This document shows, in pieces, positions 1 to 11,276 of a stretch of DNA of 64,000 nucleotides. Source of the stretch: Cryptomeria japonica (Eukaryota > Streptophyta > Pinopsida > Cupressales > Cupressaceae); the NCBI RefSeq assembly GCF_030272615.1, contig NC_081414.1:312124164-312188163 (forward strand). The letters run 5' to 3'. Numbering within the stretch: the first letter of the stretch is position 1; every line of letters starts with the position of its first letter. The translations under genes were made by a program, and so were the position numbers. A model generated the notes under the pieces. The model did no database searches and was not told the origin of the DNA. It saw nothing but the letters and a program-made list of their open reading frames with translations.

Positions 1-1079
1 TGATAGAATATAATTGATAAAATATTTTAATATGAATTTTTACAATATATTCTATTTTTTTATATATGAATTTAGAAACTTAGTCAATTTAATTTTTTAA
101 ATATATTTAATAAGATTGTTATAGAAAATTGTCATAATATATATAATTTTAAAATTTAAATGTTTATTATTACTTAGTAATTATTAATTGATTATCATTT
201 AATATTAATATATAATATATATTAGTGTATTAATTTAGAAACTTATTTAGTAAATTTAAGATTTTTTCATATAATAATAGGTGTAAGTCTTTGTGAATAG
301 GTAAATAATAGATAATAATAGAATAATGAGAAAATATGAGTAGAGTTTGTAAGAAAAGTATAACAAAATCTTATAAAAACAGAATTTTTTTTAGATACTA
401 TGCAAGGAATGATTGAACTTTTTGTAGTAAAGATATTTCAGGCATATTGTTTTTAGCTATTGTTAAGTTGTTTCATAGCGATAGTTGAGTGGTTTAAGAT
501 GTGAGATAACTTTTCTAGTCGCAAGCTTTCACACAAAGAAAGCCACTTAATTATTTATTTTAATTAATTTGTTAAACAAATGAGGATGTCTAGCTTAAAA
601 TAGATGTAAAAATTAGTATATATGTTTTAGATAAATTTATGTTAGAGATATCATTTTGGAGGTTTCTATTTTAAGTACAAGTGAAAAACAAGTAAATTTT
701 ATTTGTATTTTATTACTTAAAAAAAATATAGTTTATTTACTTTATATTTTACTTAAGAACTATTTTTATTGAATGGTTGTCAAATTTAAGGTAAAAGATA
801 GCAATTGTATGTACATAGCCACAACATAAGGTTATTTGTTGTAATTATAAAGACATCATAAAATAAAAATAAAGAGAAAGAAAAAGTAATTAAAAATAAA
901 AACCACAACAAATCATTAATATAAATTTGATGAATAAGTTTCTTATATTACTCTAAGAAAAAGATTAATATTACTCCATAAACTAGGTGGGTGGAAAAAG
1001 TCACACACCAAAGTCCAAACTAGACAAGGCCTCAACAAATGAACCAATGAGACAATACATTGGCGGTGCAATTGTGGAA
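1..1079. other. AT-rich sequence, no gene recognised
   Basis: Very AT-rich DNA with many short A and T runs. No open frame of note, no recognisable transposon terminus and no RNA gene were seen. Confidence 0.6.
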
Positions 1080-1213
1080 TGTTAGCGTTAATTAGTATTA
1101 CATTGCAGTTGGTTGGTAACTGTCTAACTATCAACTATATAACTACCATGCATTGTATAAAATGTTCTCTGATGTACTGAATAAAACATCAAGTGTTTAT
1201 CATTTTTCCATCA
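1080..1213 (+). mobile_element. Short copia LTR (5' LTR of a decayed element)
   Basis: A 134-bp segment starts TGTTAG and ends CCATCA, and is followed after two bases by a methionine-tRNA primer site. It holds an AT-rich promoter-like middle (ACTATATAAC) and a GAATAAAA polyadenylation-type signal, as in short-LTR plant copia families. No second LTR was found in the window, so the element is truncated or too decayed to follow. The start is chosen from the TGTTAG terminus and is less certain than the end. Confidence 0.55.
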
Positions 1214-1215
1214 TA

Positions 1216-1227
1216 TGGTATCAAAGC
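1216..1227 (+). other. Primer binding site (tRNA-iMet type)
   Basis: TGGTATCAAAGC lies two bases after the LTR end. It differs at one base from the usual copia site TGGTATCAGAGC, complementary to the 3' end of initiator methionine tRNA, and equals the site in E2 at 45659. Confidence 0.65.
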
Positions 1228-1924
1228 AATCGTAATATTGGCAATGGAGTAATTTAATTGTTGGGTGCATAATCATGGTGATAGTCTTTGTCATCAATGG
1301 ATTGAGCAATCGTGAGAAGATATCAATGTAATATAGACATTTGGCAATGCTATAAGCATTCTTGAAGCCATGCTCAACAGTTTGGAAGAAGAAAGTGAAT
1401 GCTTGAAGTCGTGCCCAATGAAAATGATAAACATGGGAATCGTTTCATTGATCCAATTGATTTTGATCTTGTACATGTGACATAATGAGCCCCATTGTTG
1501 GAAGAAAATTATTGAGTGGATGAGTAAGGGCTTGAAGTTTTTACTTTGCCGCTAGAAGGTGCAAATTTAGGGTTTGGTCTTACACTCATGTTAACACTTT
1601 GTGGCCCAAACTAAGAACCAAATGGCTAAGATTGGCAGGATGAAACCAAATTTGGATCCCTAAGTACTTGTAATAGCATAAGAAGGCTCTAAGTGAGAAC
1701 TATAAATCTTCTACAACAACCTCAAATTCTTCGTCTTGTTAGGTTTTCCACTAGAAATGATCACCTTCATTAAGAGATTTTGAGAAAATATCTACTTGTG
1801 ATCTTGTAGATGGTAGTAATATAATATCCACTAAGTTAGTAGGCCACAAGAAAAATGCAAAAAGATACGTAGATTGTATAGGAGGCATTAATTAGTAGAT
1901 AGGCTATTTGTTTGGGCTAATAGC
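1228..1924. other. Unresolved sequence after the short copia LTR
   Basis: By position this should be the internal region of the short-LTR copia element, but stops occur in every frame and no Gag or Pol motif was recognised. It ends where the host repeat begins near 1925. Confidence 0.35.
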
Positions 1925-3269
1925 TCAAAAAAGTGACACCGACCAAGGAAAGCCTTTTCTTGTCGCATTTTTTGACAGCGCACATCTCAAAGATGGGTGC
2001 CGACGTGTCCTCAAAATTTGTTTTTTTAAACAAAAAGTTAATAGTCAATATGCATGGCGATGTGTCCTCGAAATTTATTTTTTGCAAAGGAACAGTTGTT
2101 TGTTTTTTCAAGCGAACAATTGTCAAACGAACTTACATCATCGTACACACATTTGTTGGAAGTACTAAGAACTTGGTGGACGAATGTGGCACATTTATTT
2201 ACAGTGTTTATTGAAAGTACTAAGAACTTGGTAGCCGAATGTGACTCATTTATTTGTAGTGTTTATTGAAAGTATTGTTTCGGAATATATTTGAAGTGTT
2301 TATTGAAAGAATTGTTTTTTGATTAAGGCTTGTTTGTAGTGTTTTCTAATTAAGTGGTTGCTTTTATTTCACCGTTGAGGCTTTCTTCCTAGCTTGCATT
2401 TGTTGATCCAGGTACATTTTACATTGTTTTACCCTTGGTCGTTGTTGTATTTTATCGAATTATGGCTATTAATTGTAAGAGATGTAAATAGTTTTTATGA
2501 GGTATAAGGATTTGGTTTTTCACTAGTATTCCTTCACAGTGTACTATTTTAACCTTGAAATTTGTTTTTGTGAGCGAAAGAATGTGGTAGGCAAATATGG
2601 CATTTTTTTGTAGTTTTTATTAAGGTATAAGGATTTTGAATTATGGCTATTTGTAAGAGATGTTTTCATCAATGGTGGGTACAGTTTTTCGAGAAATAAG
2701 AATAAAAATTAAAACGAAATGGTTTTTATGAGATATAAGGATTTTACAACTATTTTGCCTTGGAATTTGTTTTTGCGAGCAAACAGTTGTCACATGCATT
2801 GTTTTCACATTTATTTGAAGTTTTTATTGAAAGTATTGTTTTCTAATTAAGGTTTGTTCACAATGTTTTTTGACTAACTAATTACATTAAATGTCTACAA
2901 AGGCTTGCTTGCTAGCTTCCATTTGTTCATAAATGGTATTTATTTCATTGTTTTGCCCTTGATCATTGTTGCATTTTCACAAATTATGGCAATTTGTAAG
3001 AGGCATTCTCAGCTATGGTGGGTTAAGGTTTTTGAGAAATAAGGGAGAAAAATAAAATTACATAGTTATTATGGACATTTATTGGAAATACTAAGCACTT
3101 GGTTGGTGAATGTGTCACTTTTATTTGTAGTTTTTTATTAAAACGGAACAGTTTTATGAGTTATAAGGATTCTGAAGTATGGCTATATGTAAGAGAATTT
3201 TTTGTCAATGGTGGGTTAGGGTTTTTAGAGAAATAAGAATAAAAATTAAAATGGTTTTTCTTTTATGAG
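1925..3269. repeat. Complex host repeat, block 1
   Basis: Diverged copies of a composite unit. Part A is about 57 bp around TAAGAACTTGGT and TGGCACATTTATTT, twice in tandem at about 2160-2270. Part B has TAATTAAGTGGTTGC, a GGCTT..CTTCCTAGCTTGCATT stretch, AATTATGGCTATTTGTAAGAGATG and ATGAGRTATAAGGATTT. Copies recur at about 2580-2760, 2760-3060 and 3060-3269, and again right of each transposon insertion (4570, 23291, 36110). No coding potential is evident; short ORFs here are chance. Confidence 0.7.
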
Positions 3270-4569
3270 TGATGCACATGAAAGGGGACAAGCAAACAAG
3301 AGCCCAAAGAGTTAGTGTTGTTAGTCTCAACCAAAAACCAAATAAGCACAACAATCTCTAAAAACCTTCAAATGCATATCAAAGGAGATGAAAAGCAAAC
3401 AAAAGAAGCATAAACAAGTGAAAGAAGAGTAAGAAGACTCCCTAAGATGCTCCCATTGTGCTCTTGATAACTCACCCTTGTTCTTCTCCTCTCCAAGATC
3501 CAAATACTTGCTTGAGTGTAGCTCTCAATTTTTTGCATGTAGCCATGGATGCCAAATGAAGGATTGAATGGTTGAAAATGAACTCATATTGTTATGCAAA
3601 TGTACAAATGGAATTGCTATGAGAAAGCTCAATGTGAGTATCTATGCCAGCATAATAACAATGCTTAAAAATGCCCCCCCTTTGCTTAAGGACGAGGGTT
3701 CTTTTTATAGGCAAAATGGTTGATTGAAGGGTCAAGATTGATTTGGCTTAAGGAGGGCTAGGATTGCATGATAGAGGCATGATCCTCAATCCATGTTTGC
3801 AACTTCCACCAATGCAATGGTGACAAGTGGAATCATGAGAGGGCTTAAGAGGAGAGGGAAGAGGCATTAAATGATTGAGAGGACATGAAGGTAACCTCAT
3901 GTGGTTAAGTTATTGGATAAAACTATTATCCAATGGGTAAAATCTTTTGCAAGGTTTACCCATGGTTAGGCCTTGGTCAAAGGGACAAGACCCATGTGGG
4001 TTATTGTGTTGAAGAAGGAAAGCTTTTAAGACTTTGTAAGAGTCTTAAATGGGTGAGATGATGGGTTGAGAATTAATTTGGGATTAGGATTGTGCAAGTG
4101 ATTAGAAGGAGGATTGGGTTAATTTAGAAGGGATAAGAAGAATCTAGAAGAAGGGTTAGTGAGTAAGTGGGCTTTGTAGGAGAATGCAAGTGGGTGAGGG
4201 TAAATAGGATTTTAATTAAAATAAAAATCATTTATTTTAATTAAATGTGCAACTTACATTGGATGAGTATTTTAAATAAATATTTATTTATTTAAGTAGG
4301 GATTCTAATTGGGGATTTTTTAAATAAATGTTTAATTTATTTAAATGGGAGAAAAGGGGGTAATTAAATAAATTGATAGATTTATTTAATAGTTGGACTT
4401 TAGTTAGTAATTTTAATTTAAATCAATTTATGAAATTTATTTAAATAAAATAGTAGAATAAGGTTGAAATGAATCAATTAAATGTAAATTTAATTAATAG
4501 AAGAACATTCGTGTTTTAAATAAATATTAAATATTTATTTAATTTAGTGGACAAAATTATGTGTCTATA
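3270..4569. mobile_element. Solo LTR, 1.3 kb, in the host repeat
   Basis: Starts TGATGCACATG and ends ATGTGTCTATA, near-inverted termini. It is flanked by the 5-bp repeat ATGAG (3265-3269 and 4570-4574). Removing it and one ATGAG restores the host repeat motif TTTTATGAGGTATAAGG seen intact near 2496. No primer site or internal region is present, so it is a solo LTR, probably from a gypsy-type element (inference from length and AT-rich composition with long ATTTAAATAAAT runs). Confidence 0.85.
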
Positions 4570-4790
4570 ATGAGGTATAAGGAATTTGCAAATGATCATG
4601 TGGTTTTTAACAAGTATTCATTCGTACTGTGTTGTTTTAGCCTTGAAATTTGTTTTTGCAAGTGAACAATTGTCAAATGGATTTATTTCATCACAAGGAC
4701 ATTTATTGGAAGCACTAAGAACTTGGTGGCTAAATGTGGCACATTTATTTGCAGTGTTTATTGAAAGTATTTTTTTCACATTTATTTGGA
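4570..4790. repeat. Complex host repeat, block 2
   Basis: Resumes the host repeat after the solo LTR with both landmarks (GTATAAGGAATTTGC and AACTTGGTGGCTAAATGTGGC). It ends in ATTTATTTGGA (4780-4790), the left target duplication of LINE-1; the right copy is at 23291-23301. Confidence 0.75.
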
Positions 4791-5530
4791 CTTTTTTTTT
4801 TTGATGGATAATAGGCCATGGCTGAATAATTGTATTAATAAAATGAAAATACATGAAAGTTTACAACCCGATTCAATGTGGGCACCGATATGAAAGAATC
4901 GGGCGAAGAAAACCTCTGGTCTTGCCCAAGGAAATATAATTCCTGAAAATAATCAAGTAATACAATAAATGGCCAGATGCCATTTCTGAAAATTACAATT
5001 GATAATTCTTGTCAAGTACACCATATTCGTTCCATTGTTGATGGATGCATAATTTGACTGCAATGAAGTCATATTCTTCTCATATTGAGATGGTGTTGTT
5101 CTGAGTAAGACATGACGAAGACCTCCACCTGAATCCTGCAAAGTCAAATTGCCAAAACAGAAACCACATTCTTCCTACACACTGTTAGGCTAGTTTCAAT
5201 TAAGAATTACGAGCAACTGTAACCCAAAATTGATAAATTCCCTTGTTTTGTCTTAATACCAACATGAACATACCCGAAGATCTCAAAACAAGATAGATCA
5301 ATATACTCTCAAACCTGGCTGACAAAAACTTATCGATGCATTGAAGAGAAATCAAGGTAAGTGAGACCCAAAGAAAGATTTAATTGCCAAATCTATGTAT
5401 CCATAGCATAACCCAGTCTAGGGTCGTGACAATCGTAGACAAATTTAGGGGACCTAGCCAAGGAAAATTAATAAAGGAAGTGAAAATCCTAGCCTACATC
5501 TACCTACAAGGATGAGAGGATAAAGACAAC
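4791..5530 (-). other. LINE-1 3' untranslated tail and poly-A end
   Basis: Read on the minus strand it ends in TTTTATTAATACAATTATTCAGCC, then a short spacer and a run of A, like plant L1 3' ends. No coding frame was recognised. Confidence 0.6.
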
Positions 5531-5532
5531 TA

Positions 5533-5549
5533 TATATACAAAACAAAAG

Positions 5550-5580
<31 letters not shown>

Positions 5581-5589
5581 TAGACATGT

Positions 5590-5620
<31 letters not shown>

Positions 5621-5836
5621 GATATATATGTATGTATATGTATATATATGTATATATGTATATATGTATGTATGTATATGTATGTATGTATATGTATGTA
5701 TGTATATATGTATATATGTATATGTATCTATGTATATGTATGTATACATACATATACATACATATACATAGATACATATACATACATACATATATACATA
5801 TACATATATACATATATACATATATATACATATACA

Positions 5837-5867
<31 letters not shown>

Positions 5868-6165
5868 ATATACATATACATACATATATATATATATATA
5901 TATACATATACATACATATATATATATATACATATATATAGATATATATGTATATATACATATATGTATACATATATATAGATATATATGTATATATACA
6001 TATATGTATACATATATATAGATATATATGTATATATACATATATGTATACATATATATATATACATATATGTATATGTATATATACATATATATATATA
6101 CATATGTATGTATGTATATATATATATATATATATATGTAGATATATATATATACACATACAGAA
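5533..6165. repeat. TA/TATG/TACA microsatellite tract
   Basis: About 630 bp of alternating pyrimidine-purine repeats (TA, TATG, TACA). From about 5625 to 5745 the strand is TATG-rich and from 5746 onward TACA-rich, making a large imperfect palindrome. Long Tyr/Ile-rich ORFs in all frames on both strands are artefacts of the repeat. Confidence 0.95.
5933..6052. repeat. 40-bp tandem repeat, three copies
   Basis: Three essentially identical 40-bp units starting at 5933, 5973 and 6013, each containing GATATATATG (5941, 5981, 6021), followed by a partial unit. It lies within the microsatellite tract. Confidence 0.9.
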
Positions 6166-6177
6166 AAGAAAAAGAAC

Positions 6178-6571
6178 TCTGATTAAGAGCAAAGACATGC
6201 ATGCAGGGGATCACGCCAGAGCAAGCGTCGAGAGGGTGAATAAACCACATTTTGAATATAGCTGCATGAATCTATATATCAACCATATATGTATATGCAA
6301 AACTCTAAGAATGTACCTAAATCAGAGAAGACAATTAATTAAATTTGAGGCGAAAGAAACACAAAGTTGGACAATAAACAAACTAACAACACAGCTAAGC
6401 TAAATATAATAGTAACATAAACATACATATGTCTATATTACTTTCAACTGAACTTAAAGCAAAAGTAGTCATTAGGTATCAAAGGTGTCCTGTCGGAGCC
6501 AAGAGAAATGATATAGTTAAGAGTAAACCAAAAGAAAAGAAAAAAACTGCCCTGCAGAAAGAGAGTAAGTC
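6178..6571. other. Unresolved sequence between microsatellite and coding remnant
   Basis: Mixed-composition sequence inside the LINE-1 span. No gene, transposon end or RNA gene recognised. Confidence 0.4.
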
Positions 6572-7227
6572 CTAGGACTCAGGAGAGACCCGACTCCTTT
6601 TCAACTGAGTCTTGCTTGCCAATGGCCTTGAACTAATAGAGGATCCTCCTAGTCCGGAGGCAGGGTCAGAGGGGATCTCTACATCATCAGGGACTACTTC
6701 AATGTCTTCTGCCTTGAGATAGTTAGCAAGCCATCTATTACAAGGCGGTTTTTTAACATGCAGAAGCCACATGAGGAAGAAGAAATTTTACTGCCTTATC
6801 AGATTGTAGGCCGCAAAGGTAGCCTCATCTTCTATTTCCAAGATTGGAAATCTTGGCACCATTTTGTTCTTCCATATGAACCTATCATAGTTTCGAGGCT
6901 TAGGGACAGTTAAATCCTCATCCACATTGATGACAACCCTATCCAATTTGCCAACAATTCCTTCTTGAAGACACTGTGACATAATTTCATAACCGCCTCC
7001 CTATCCTTCTCAAAGTGCATGGCCACTGCAAGAAACATTGCAGCTATATCAAAGTTGGCCCTAGTTCGGTCCTCATTCTTGATATACCCTTCCCCTAATA
7101 TTTTCTTAACCGCCCGAACAACCAAGACATTAGGGAAGACAAGAATATCTTTCAATCTATCTTCTTTGATGTCCCCTGTAAATGCCATTTGTCTCTTAAG
7201 CCCAACTAGCCTCAGGGGTGTGTCCAT
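6572..7227 (-). pseudogene. Decayed protein-coding remnant of unknown family
   Basis: Three consecutive minus-strand frames (7227-6910, 6982-6788, 6772-6572) read as one protein if frameshifts are allowed. The first has an ordinary soluble composition (VFPNVLVVRAVKKILGEGY; FDIAAMFLAVAMHFEKDREA), the second has KPRNYDRFIWKNKMVPRFPI, and the third is a Ser/Pro-rich tail with a basic SKTQLKRSRV end. It is unlike LINE, Gag or Pol and unlike E1/E2 ORF2 by eye. It may be a captured host gene piece or part of an unrecognised insertion in the LINE-1 3' region. Function unknown. Confidence 0.4.
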
Positions 7228-7611
7228 AATGAGCCCAACTCACTCAGATCATCGGACAACCCATATTACACTAGAAGGACCAACTACTCTACAAAAGAAG
7301 ATATAAGAAGCCACTACTTTAATAATCGTGCTTACAAAAGCGTCGTAAAAGACAACTCTATTATCTTGAAAAAGGACCTATTTAATTGCTTAAGAGTGTC
7401 AGAGAGGGAGGAATGAAGGGTCATGATGCAAAGAAAATGATGAAGGATGATCTCCGATATCAAGGTAATTAATATCGATGGGATTAATTGAACTCTCTGC
7501 GTACTGATCATAGCTAGTGCACAAGACAAGGAAGGTCAAATCAATGCCTCTATAGATGTCGCCATAATAGAGGTTTTAAATCAAATAGATGAGAAGGTTG
7601 TGTAAGAATAC
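7228..7611. other. Unresolved sequence
   Basis: No gene recognised. Lies between the coding remnant and the next microsatellite, inside the LINE-1 span. Confidence 0.4.
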
Positions 7612-7768
7612 ATCTAAATATATATATATATATATATACCAAAGAGAATAGATAAATATATATCTAAATTTATGATTCTAAATGAAATATATATGTATAT
7701 GGATATATATGAATGCACACACACACAAACACATATATATATGTATATATATGTATAGATACATACAT

Positions 7769-7799
<31 letters not shown>

Positions 7800-7866
7800 C
7801 ATATATATACATATATACATGTATATATGTATTTATATGCTCATATATACATATCTATATATATTA
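7612..7866. repeat. TA/CA microsatellite tract
   Basis: Alternating TA, CACA and TATG runs, densest at 7710-7866. Confidence 0.9.
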
Positions 7867-7988
7867 AACTAAATTGAACTTAAATTAAAAAATTAATACT
7901 ATTGATTATTCATATACTATGTCAATTGAGGATAGCATATGAAAATATGATCTGGATATCCTAAGAGTCTGTGTTTATCATAGATGAG

Positions 7989-7989
7989 A

Positions 7990-8032
<43 letters not shown>

Positions 8033-8055
8033 TGCAAATATATGCATATAGATAT

Positions 8056-8119
<64 letters not shown>

Positions 8120-8171
8120 CAGATATATATTTGCATATGCAGTTATATATATGCATATGCAGATATATGCA

Positions 8172-8262
<91 letters not shown>
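7989..8262. repeat. TA and CA dinucleotide arrays
   Basis: A TA then CA run at 7989-8032, a pure CA run at about 8063-8112 and a pure TA run at about 8173-8260. Long ORFs over these are artefacts. Confidence 0.95.
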
Positions 8263-8263
<1 letters not shown>

Positions 8264-8359
8264 GATATAAGTATGTGTATGCATGAAGTTGAAGATATGA
8301 AAATATAAGAGTAGGGGATGAGTGCAAATTAGTAGTGAGACCTGGGTGTTATTGCAAGA

Positions 8360-9505
8360 TGTTTGCATTTTTGATGATTATGTTGTGATTGTCATTGATG
8401 GACACACACTTGCTATGAGATCACTTTTTGTATGTATGAGTTAAAGCTCAACCGGTATTTGTTCCAACCGGTATGATGTATTATAGTCTTTAGACTATCG
8501 GTGTTTTGCAGAAAGTGTTTACCGATCTGAAGCGGTATGAAGGAACGAAGCAGCACAACTCATATTTTCCAGTCTTCATTTTGTCAAACCGGCAAACGGT
8601 ATTTTGCTTAAACCGGTATTTTGTATGAATCGGTAATACTCTGTGATGAGTTACCAATCGGCATTTTGTGATGAGTTACCATCCACCGATTGTTTGGCGG
8701 TGTCGACACTTTAATGGTGCTTTTTGTGTCGTGTTACAGAATGTGTCTAGATGCATTGAACCTAGGAAATTGTATTGTAATCCTATTGGACTGACATGAA
8801 ATCAGATTCCTTCATTAGGACATCATGTCTAGGGTTTTAGGTTGTTGCTAGGGTTTAAGGTGGTTGAAGAGTTTTTGTAAGTGAGAACACAGAAGAGAAG
8901 TTCAAGTCTGTGAGAGAAAGTAGAGTGTAAATGTGTTGAAGACTGAAGTAATGCTGGAATGCATTAGGAACGAGCTATCAAGGATCTAACCAAGCAATCT
9001 GTGCTATTTGCTAGATCACTCACTTGTTGATTACTCACATCTTTGACAAGTCTGAAGCCCTTAATCAGGTAGGCCCAAAAAGCCTTTTGTAAATCCTCTA
9101 ACAAGGTGGTTCACATCTGTGGATCTAAAATCCTCTAGCAAGGTAGTCTTTAATCGGACTTATCTCCTAACAGAGATTGAGATTCCTAACAAGATCTGTT
9201 CTGGTAAAGAACATTGTATGACCTTAACTGATCTGACCTTAACCGGTCTGGTTCCTATTCTACAGATGGTTACTTGTGAGTTTCATCTCACCGTGGTTTT
9301 TCCCATTTGGGTTTCCACATCAAAATCTCTTGTGTTATGGTGTTTGTGCTTATGTGGGTAAATGCATTATTTGCTATTTGGTTTGCATGTGTGCTAACCT
9401 GTTTGTCTGCTAAACTATTTTACCGGTTTACTGTTAGTCTAGTAAAGTGTTTAAGTACATTGATTTTTGGCATACTAATTCACCCCCCCCTCTTAGTATT
9501 CATCA
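8360..9505 (+). repeat. E1 5' LTR
   Basis: 1,146 bp, TGTTTGC to TTCATCA. It is rich in AACCGGTAT-like words and has telobox-like CTAGGGTTTAAGG near 8860. The last third has spaced CCTCTAACAAGGTGG-like words, and TTCACCCCCCCC-TCTTAGTA lies just before the end. Confidence 0.92.
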
Positions 9506-9507
9506 AT

Positions 9508-9519
9508 TGGTATCAGAGC
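9508..9519 (+). other. E1 primer binding site
   Basis: TGGTATCAGAGC two bases after the 5' LTR, the standard copia site complementary to the 3' end of initiator methionine tRNA. Confidence 0.95.
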
Positions 9520-9555
9520 CAACCTTTCTATAAGTTTAACCACTTGGAAAGAGAT

Positions 9556-10758
9556 ATGGGGGAATACACTATGAGGGAACTTACTCATCGACTCACTCAG
9601 TCTGAGAAAGCCTATGATGATCTTATGGTCAAATATAAGGCCTCTTAGGCAAAAAGGAGAGAACATGCTGAAAAACTGACAGAGCTATCTGAAAATAGTT
9701 CTTTTGATGAAGCGGACATGGAAACTCTGATTCAAGAAGTAGAAAAGCTGAATGAATCCAATTCCAACCTGAGAAAAGAGTTGGAAGGACTGACTATTTG
9801 AATGTGCCAAGAGCTTGAGAACCGAAGGAAAGCTGAAGACCTGGTAAAAGACAAAGATCATGAAATCTCCAAGCTGAAGCAAGAAATCAGTGCCCTAACC
9901 GCTCAACTCCATGCGAGCAAAGTGGAAAAGGAAGATATGCAAGGAGAACTAAACATAGCCATCTCTAAAAATGCAAACTTGATGGAAACAAATGCTACTA
10001 TTTCCAAAGAACTCTCCAAGTCAAAGGAAATACTTGCTAAGTTCAACAAGAGTACTGTTAAGCTAGAGCAAAAGCTTGAATCGGCCAAACTTATCAAGAA
10101 TACTGATGGACTTGGTTACTCTAGTCATGAGCAAGGTGAGACCTCTGGTGCAAGTGCTGAAGCATCAAAGAAGCAACAGGCATTCAAAGGTAAAGGTAAG
10201 CAAAAGTTTAAACCTATTTGCTTTAACTATCTTAAAGAAGGACATACTGCCAATGTATGTAGGAGCAAAGCCTACAATAATTTTCCTTATTTTATGAACA
10301 ATGTACCTAGATCCAATAAGTTCAATGGTAATTATTATGCATGCAACAAGTTTGGGCATAGAGCATCTGAATGCAGGTCTGTTATGAACAACACTAAAAG
10401 ATATCCTTAGAGGACTCAAGGAGTTGGTTCGGAACCTTTTGTGAACCGGAATCCGAACTGGTTTAATACCTTTAATCATCAGTCAGGAAGTGGTGGCTAT
10501 CAAGCGGCAATTGGATGGAGAGCAAGTTGTTTGATCTGTCATTGTCATGGTCACACTACTGCAACATGCAGAAGGAAGAATGGTAACATGAATAATGGAC
10601 CTTGGAGAGCACCTAGAATGGTCTGCTATCATTGCAACAAACTGGGTCACATTGTCAGTTTCTACAGAACAAGAAAGAACATATCAGATGACATACCGGT
10701 CACTCCGAAAGGAAAGATTGATATTGACACTGTTCAAGCGAATATGAACAAAACCTAG
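9556..10758 (+). pseudogene. E1 ORF1: coiled-coil protein with CCHC zinc knuckles (gag-like)
   Basis: One frame of 401 codons from ATG 9556 to TAG 10756, with three in-frame stops (9646, 9799, 10408) and no frameshift. Residues 1 to about 190 are charged and heptad-like (KLNESNSNLRKELEGL; ISKLKQEISALTAQL), a predicted coiled coil. Then come a Lys-rich segment and four knuckles: CFNYLKEGHTANVC (Cys 2 is Tyr), YYACNKFGHRASEC (Cys 1 is Tyr), CLICHCHGHTTATC (complete) and CYHCNKLGHIVSFY (Cys 4 is Tyr). The knuckles imply RNA binding and packaging as in Gag, but the UBN2-type copia Gag domain of C3/C4 is missing. Closest relative in the window: E2 ORF1. Confidence 0.8.
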
Positions 10759-11276
10759 AAAAAGAAACCAGGAGTGTTGCAAGAAGAACTGGTTTCTGCA
10801 CCCATTGTGGAAATCATGTAACCGACAAACTAAGCATCAAAAAAGCTTAGGGGGAGCAAACGGCGAAACACTTCGAACCCCCGATTTACACCGGTAAAAG
10901 ACCTTAATCGGTATGAGATACTTGTCAGTCAGCAGAAGACCGGAAATGGTAAAAGGCAAATTAGGGTTTACGCCCTAATATTGGAGCATTTATTATGGTA
11001 GGTGGAGAACCTGTTTAAAAGGTATTTTCAAATCATTTCTCACTTATCATTTTTTGAGTGAAGAAGTTTTTCAAGTGCAGAGCGAAGGAAAGTGATTTAC
11101 ACTGCGAATCAAACAATTTATCAAATTCCCAAAGAAGAATCTGAAGCAAACAACCATTGAAGGAGTGTAGAACGAAAAGCGGTATTTCAGTAACCGAAGG
11201 AGTGTGGAGAGAAGTTCAAATTGCGAAGCCCTAAATTTCAATTTGCGAAGGTATTTCTCATAATTCTTCGTTTATC
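10759..11276 (+). promoter_or_regulatory. E1 inter-ORF spacer with possible internal promoter
   Basis: 518 bp between the two frames. It holds an AGGGGGAGCAAA purine tract at 10849, a TTTAAAAGGTATTTTC element near 11014 and, about 60-70 bp on, AAGTGCAGAGCGAAGGAAAG, then an AAGCCCTAAATTT box before ATG 11277. E2 has the same order (TTAAAAGCATTTTC, GAGCAGAGCAAAGCGAA, GAAACCCTAAGG, ATG). The shared layout suggests a TATA-like promoter and leader for a separate ORF2 transcript; this is inference. Confidence 0.4.

Noticed and set aside
5454-6403. Long Tyr/Ile/Met ORFs on both strands
   Set aside because: They follow the TA/TATG/TACA microsatellite and exist in nearly every frame; no protein signal.
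7917-8368. ORFs of 88-136 codons with YIYI and VCVC runs
   Set aside because: Artefacts of the TA and CA arrays.
9508-9519. tRNA-like sequence at primer sites
   Set aside because: Only the 12-base complement of the tRNA 3' end is present; there is no cloverleaf, so no tRNA gene is called.
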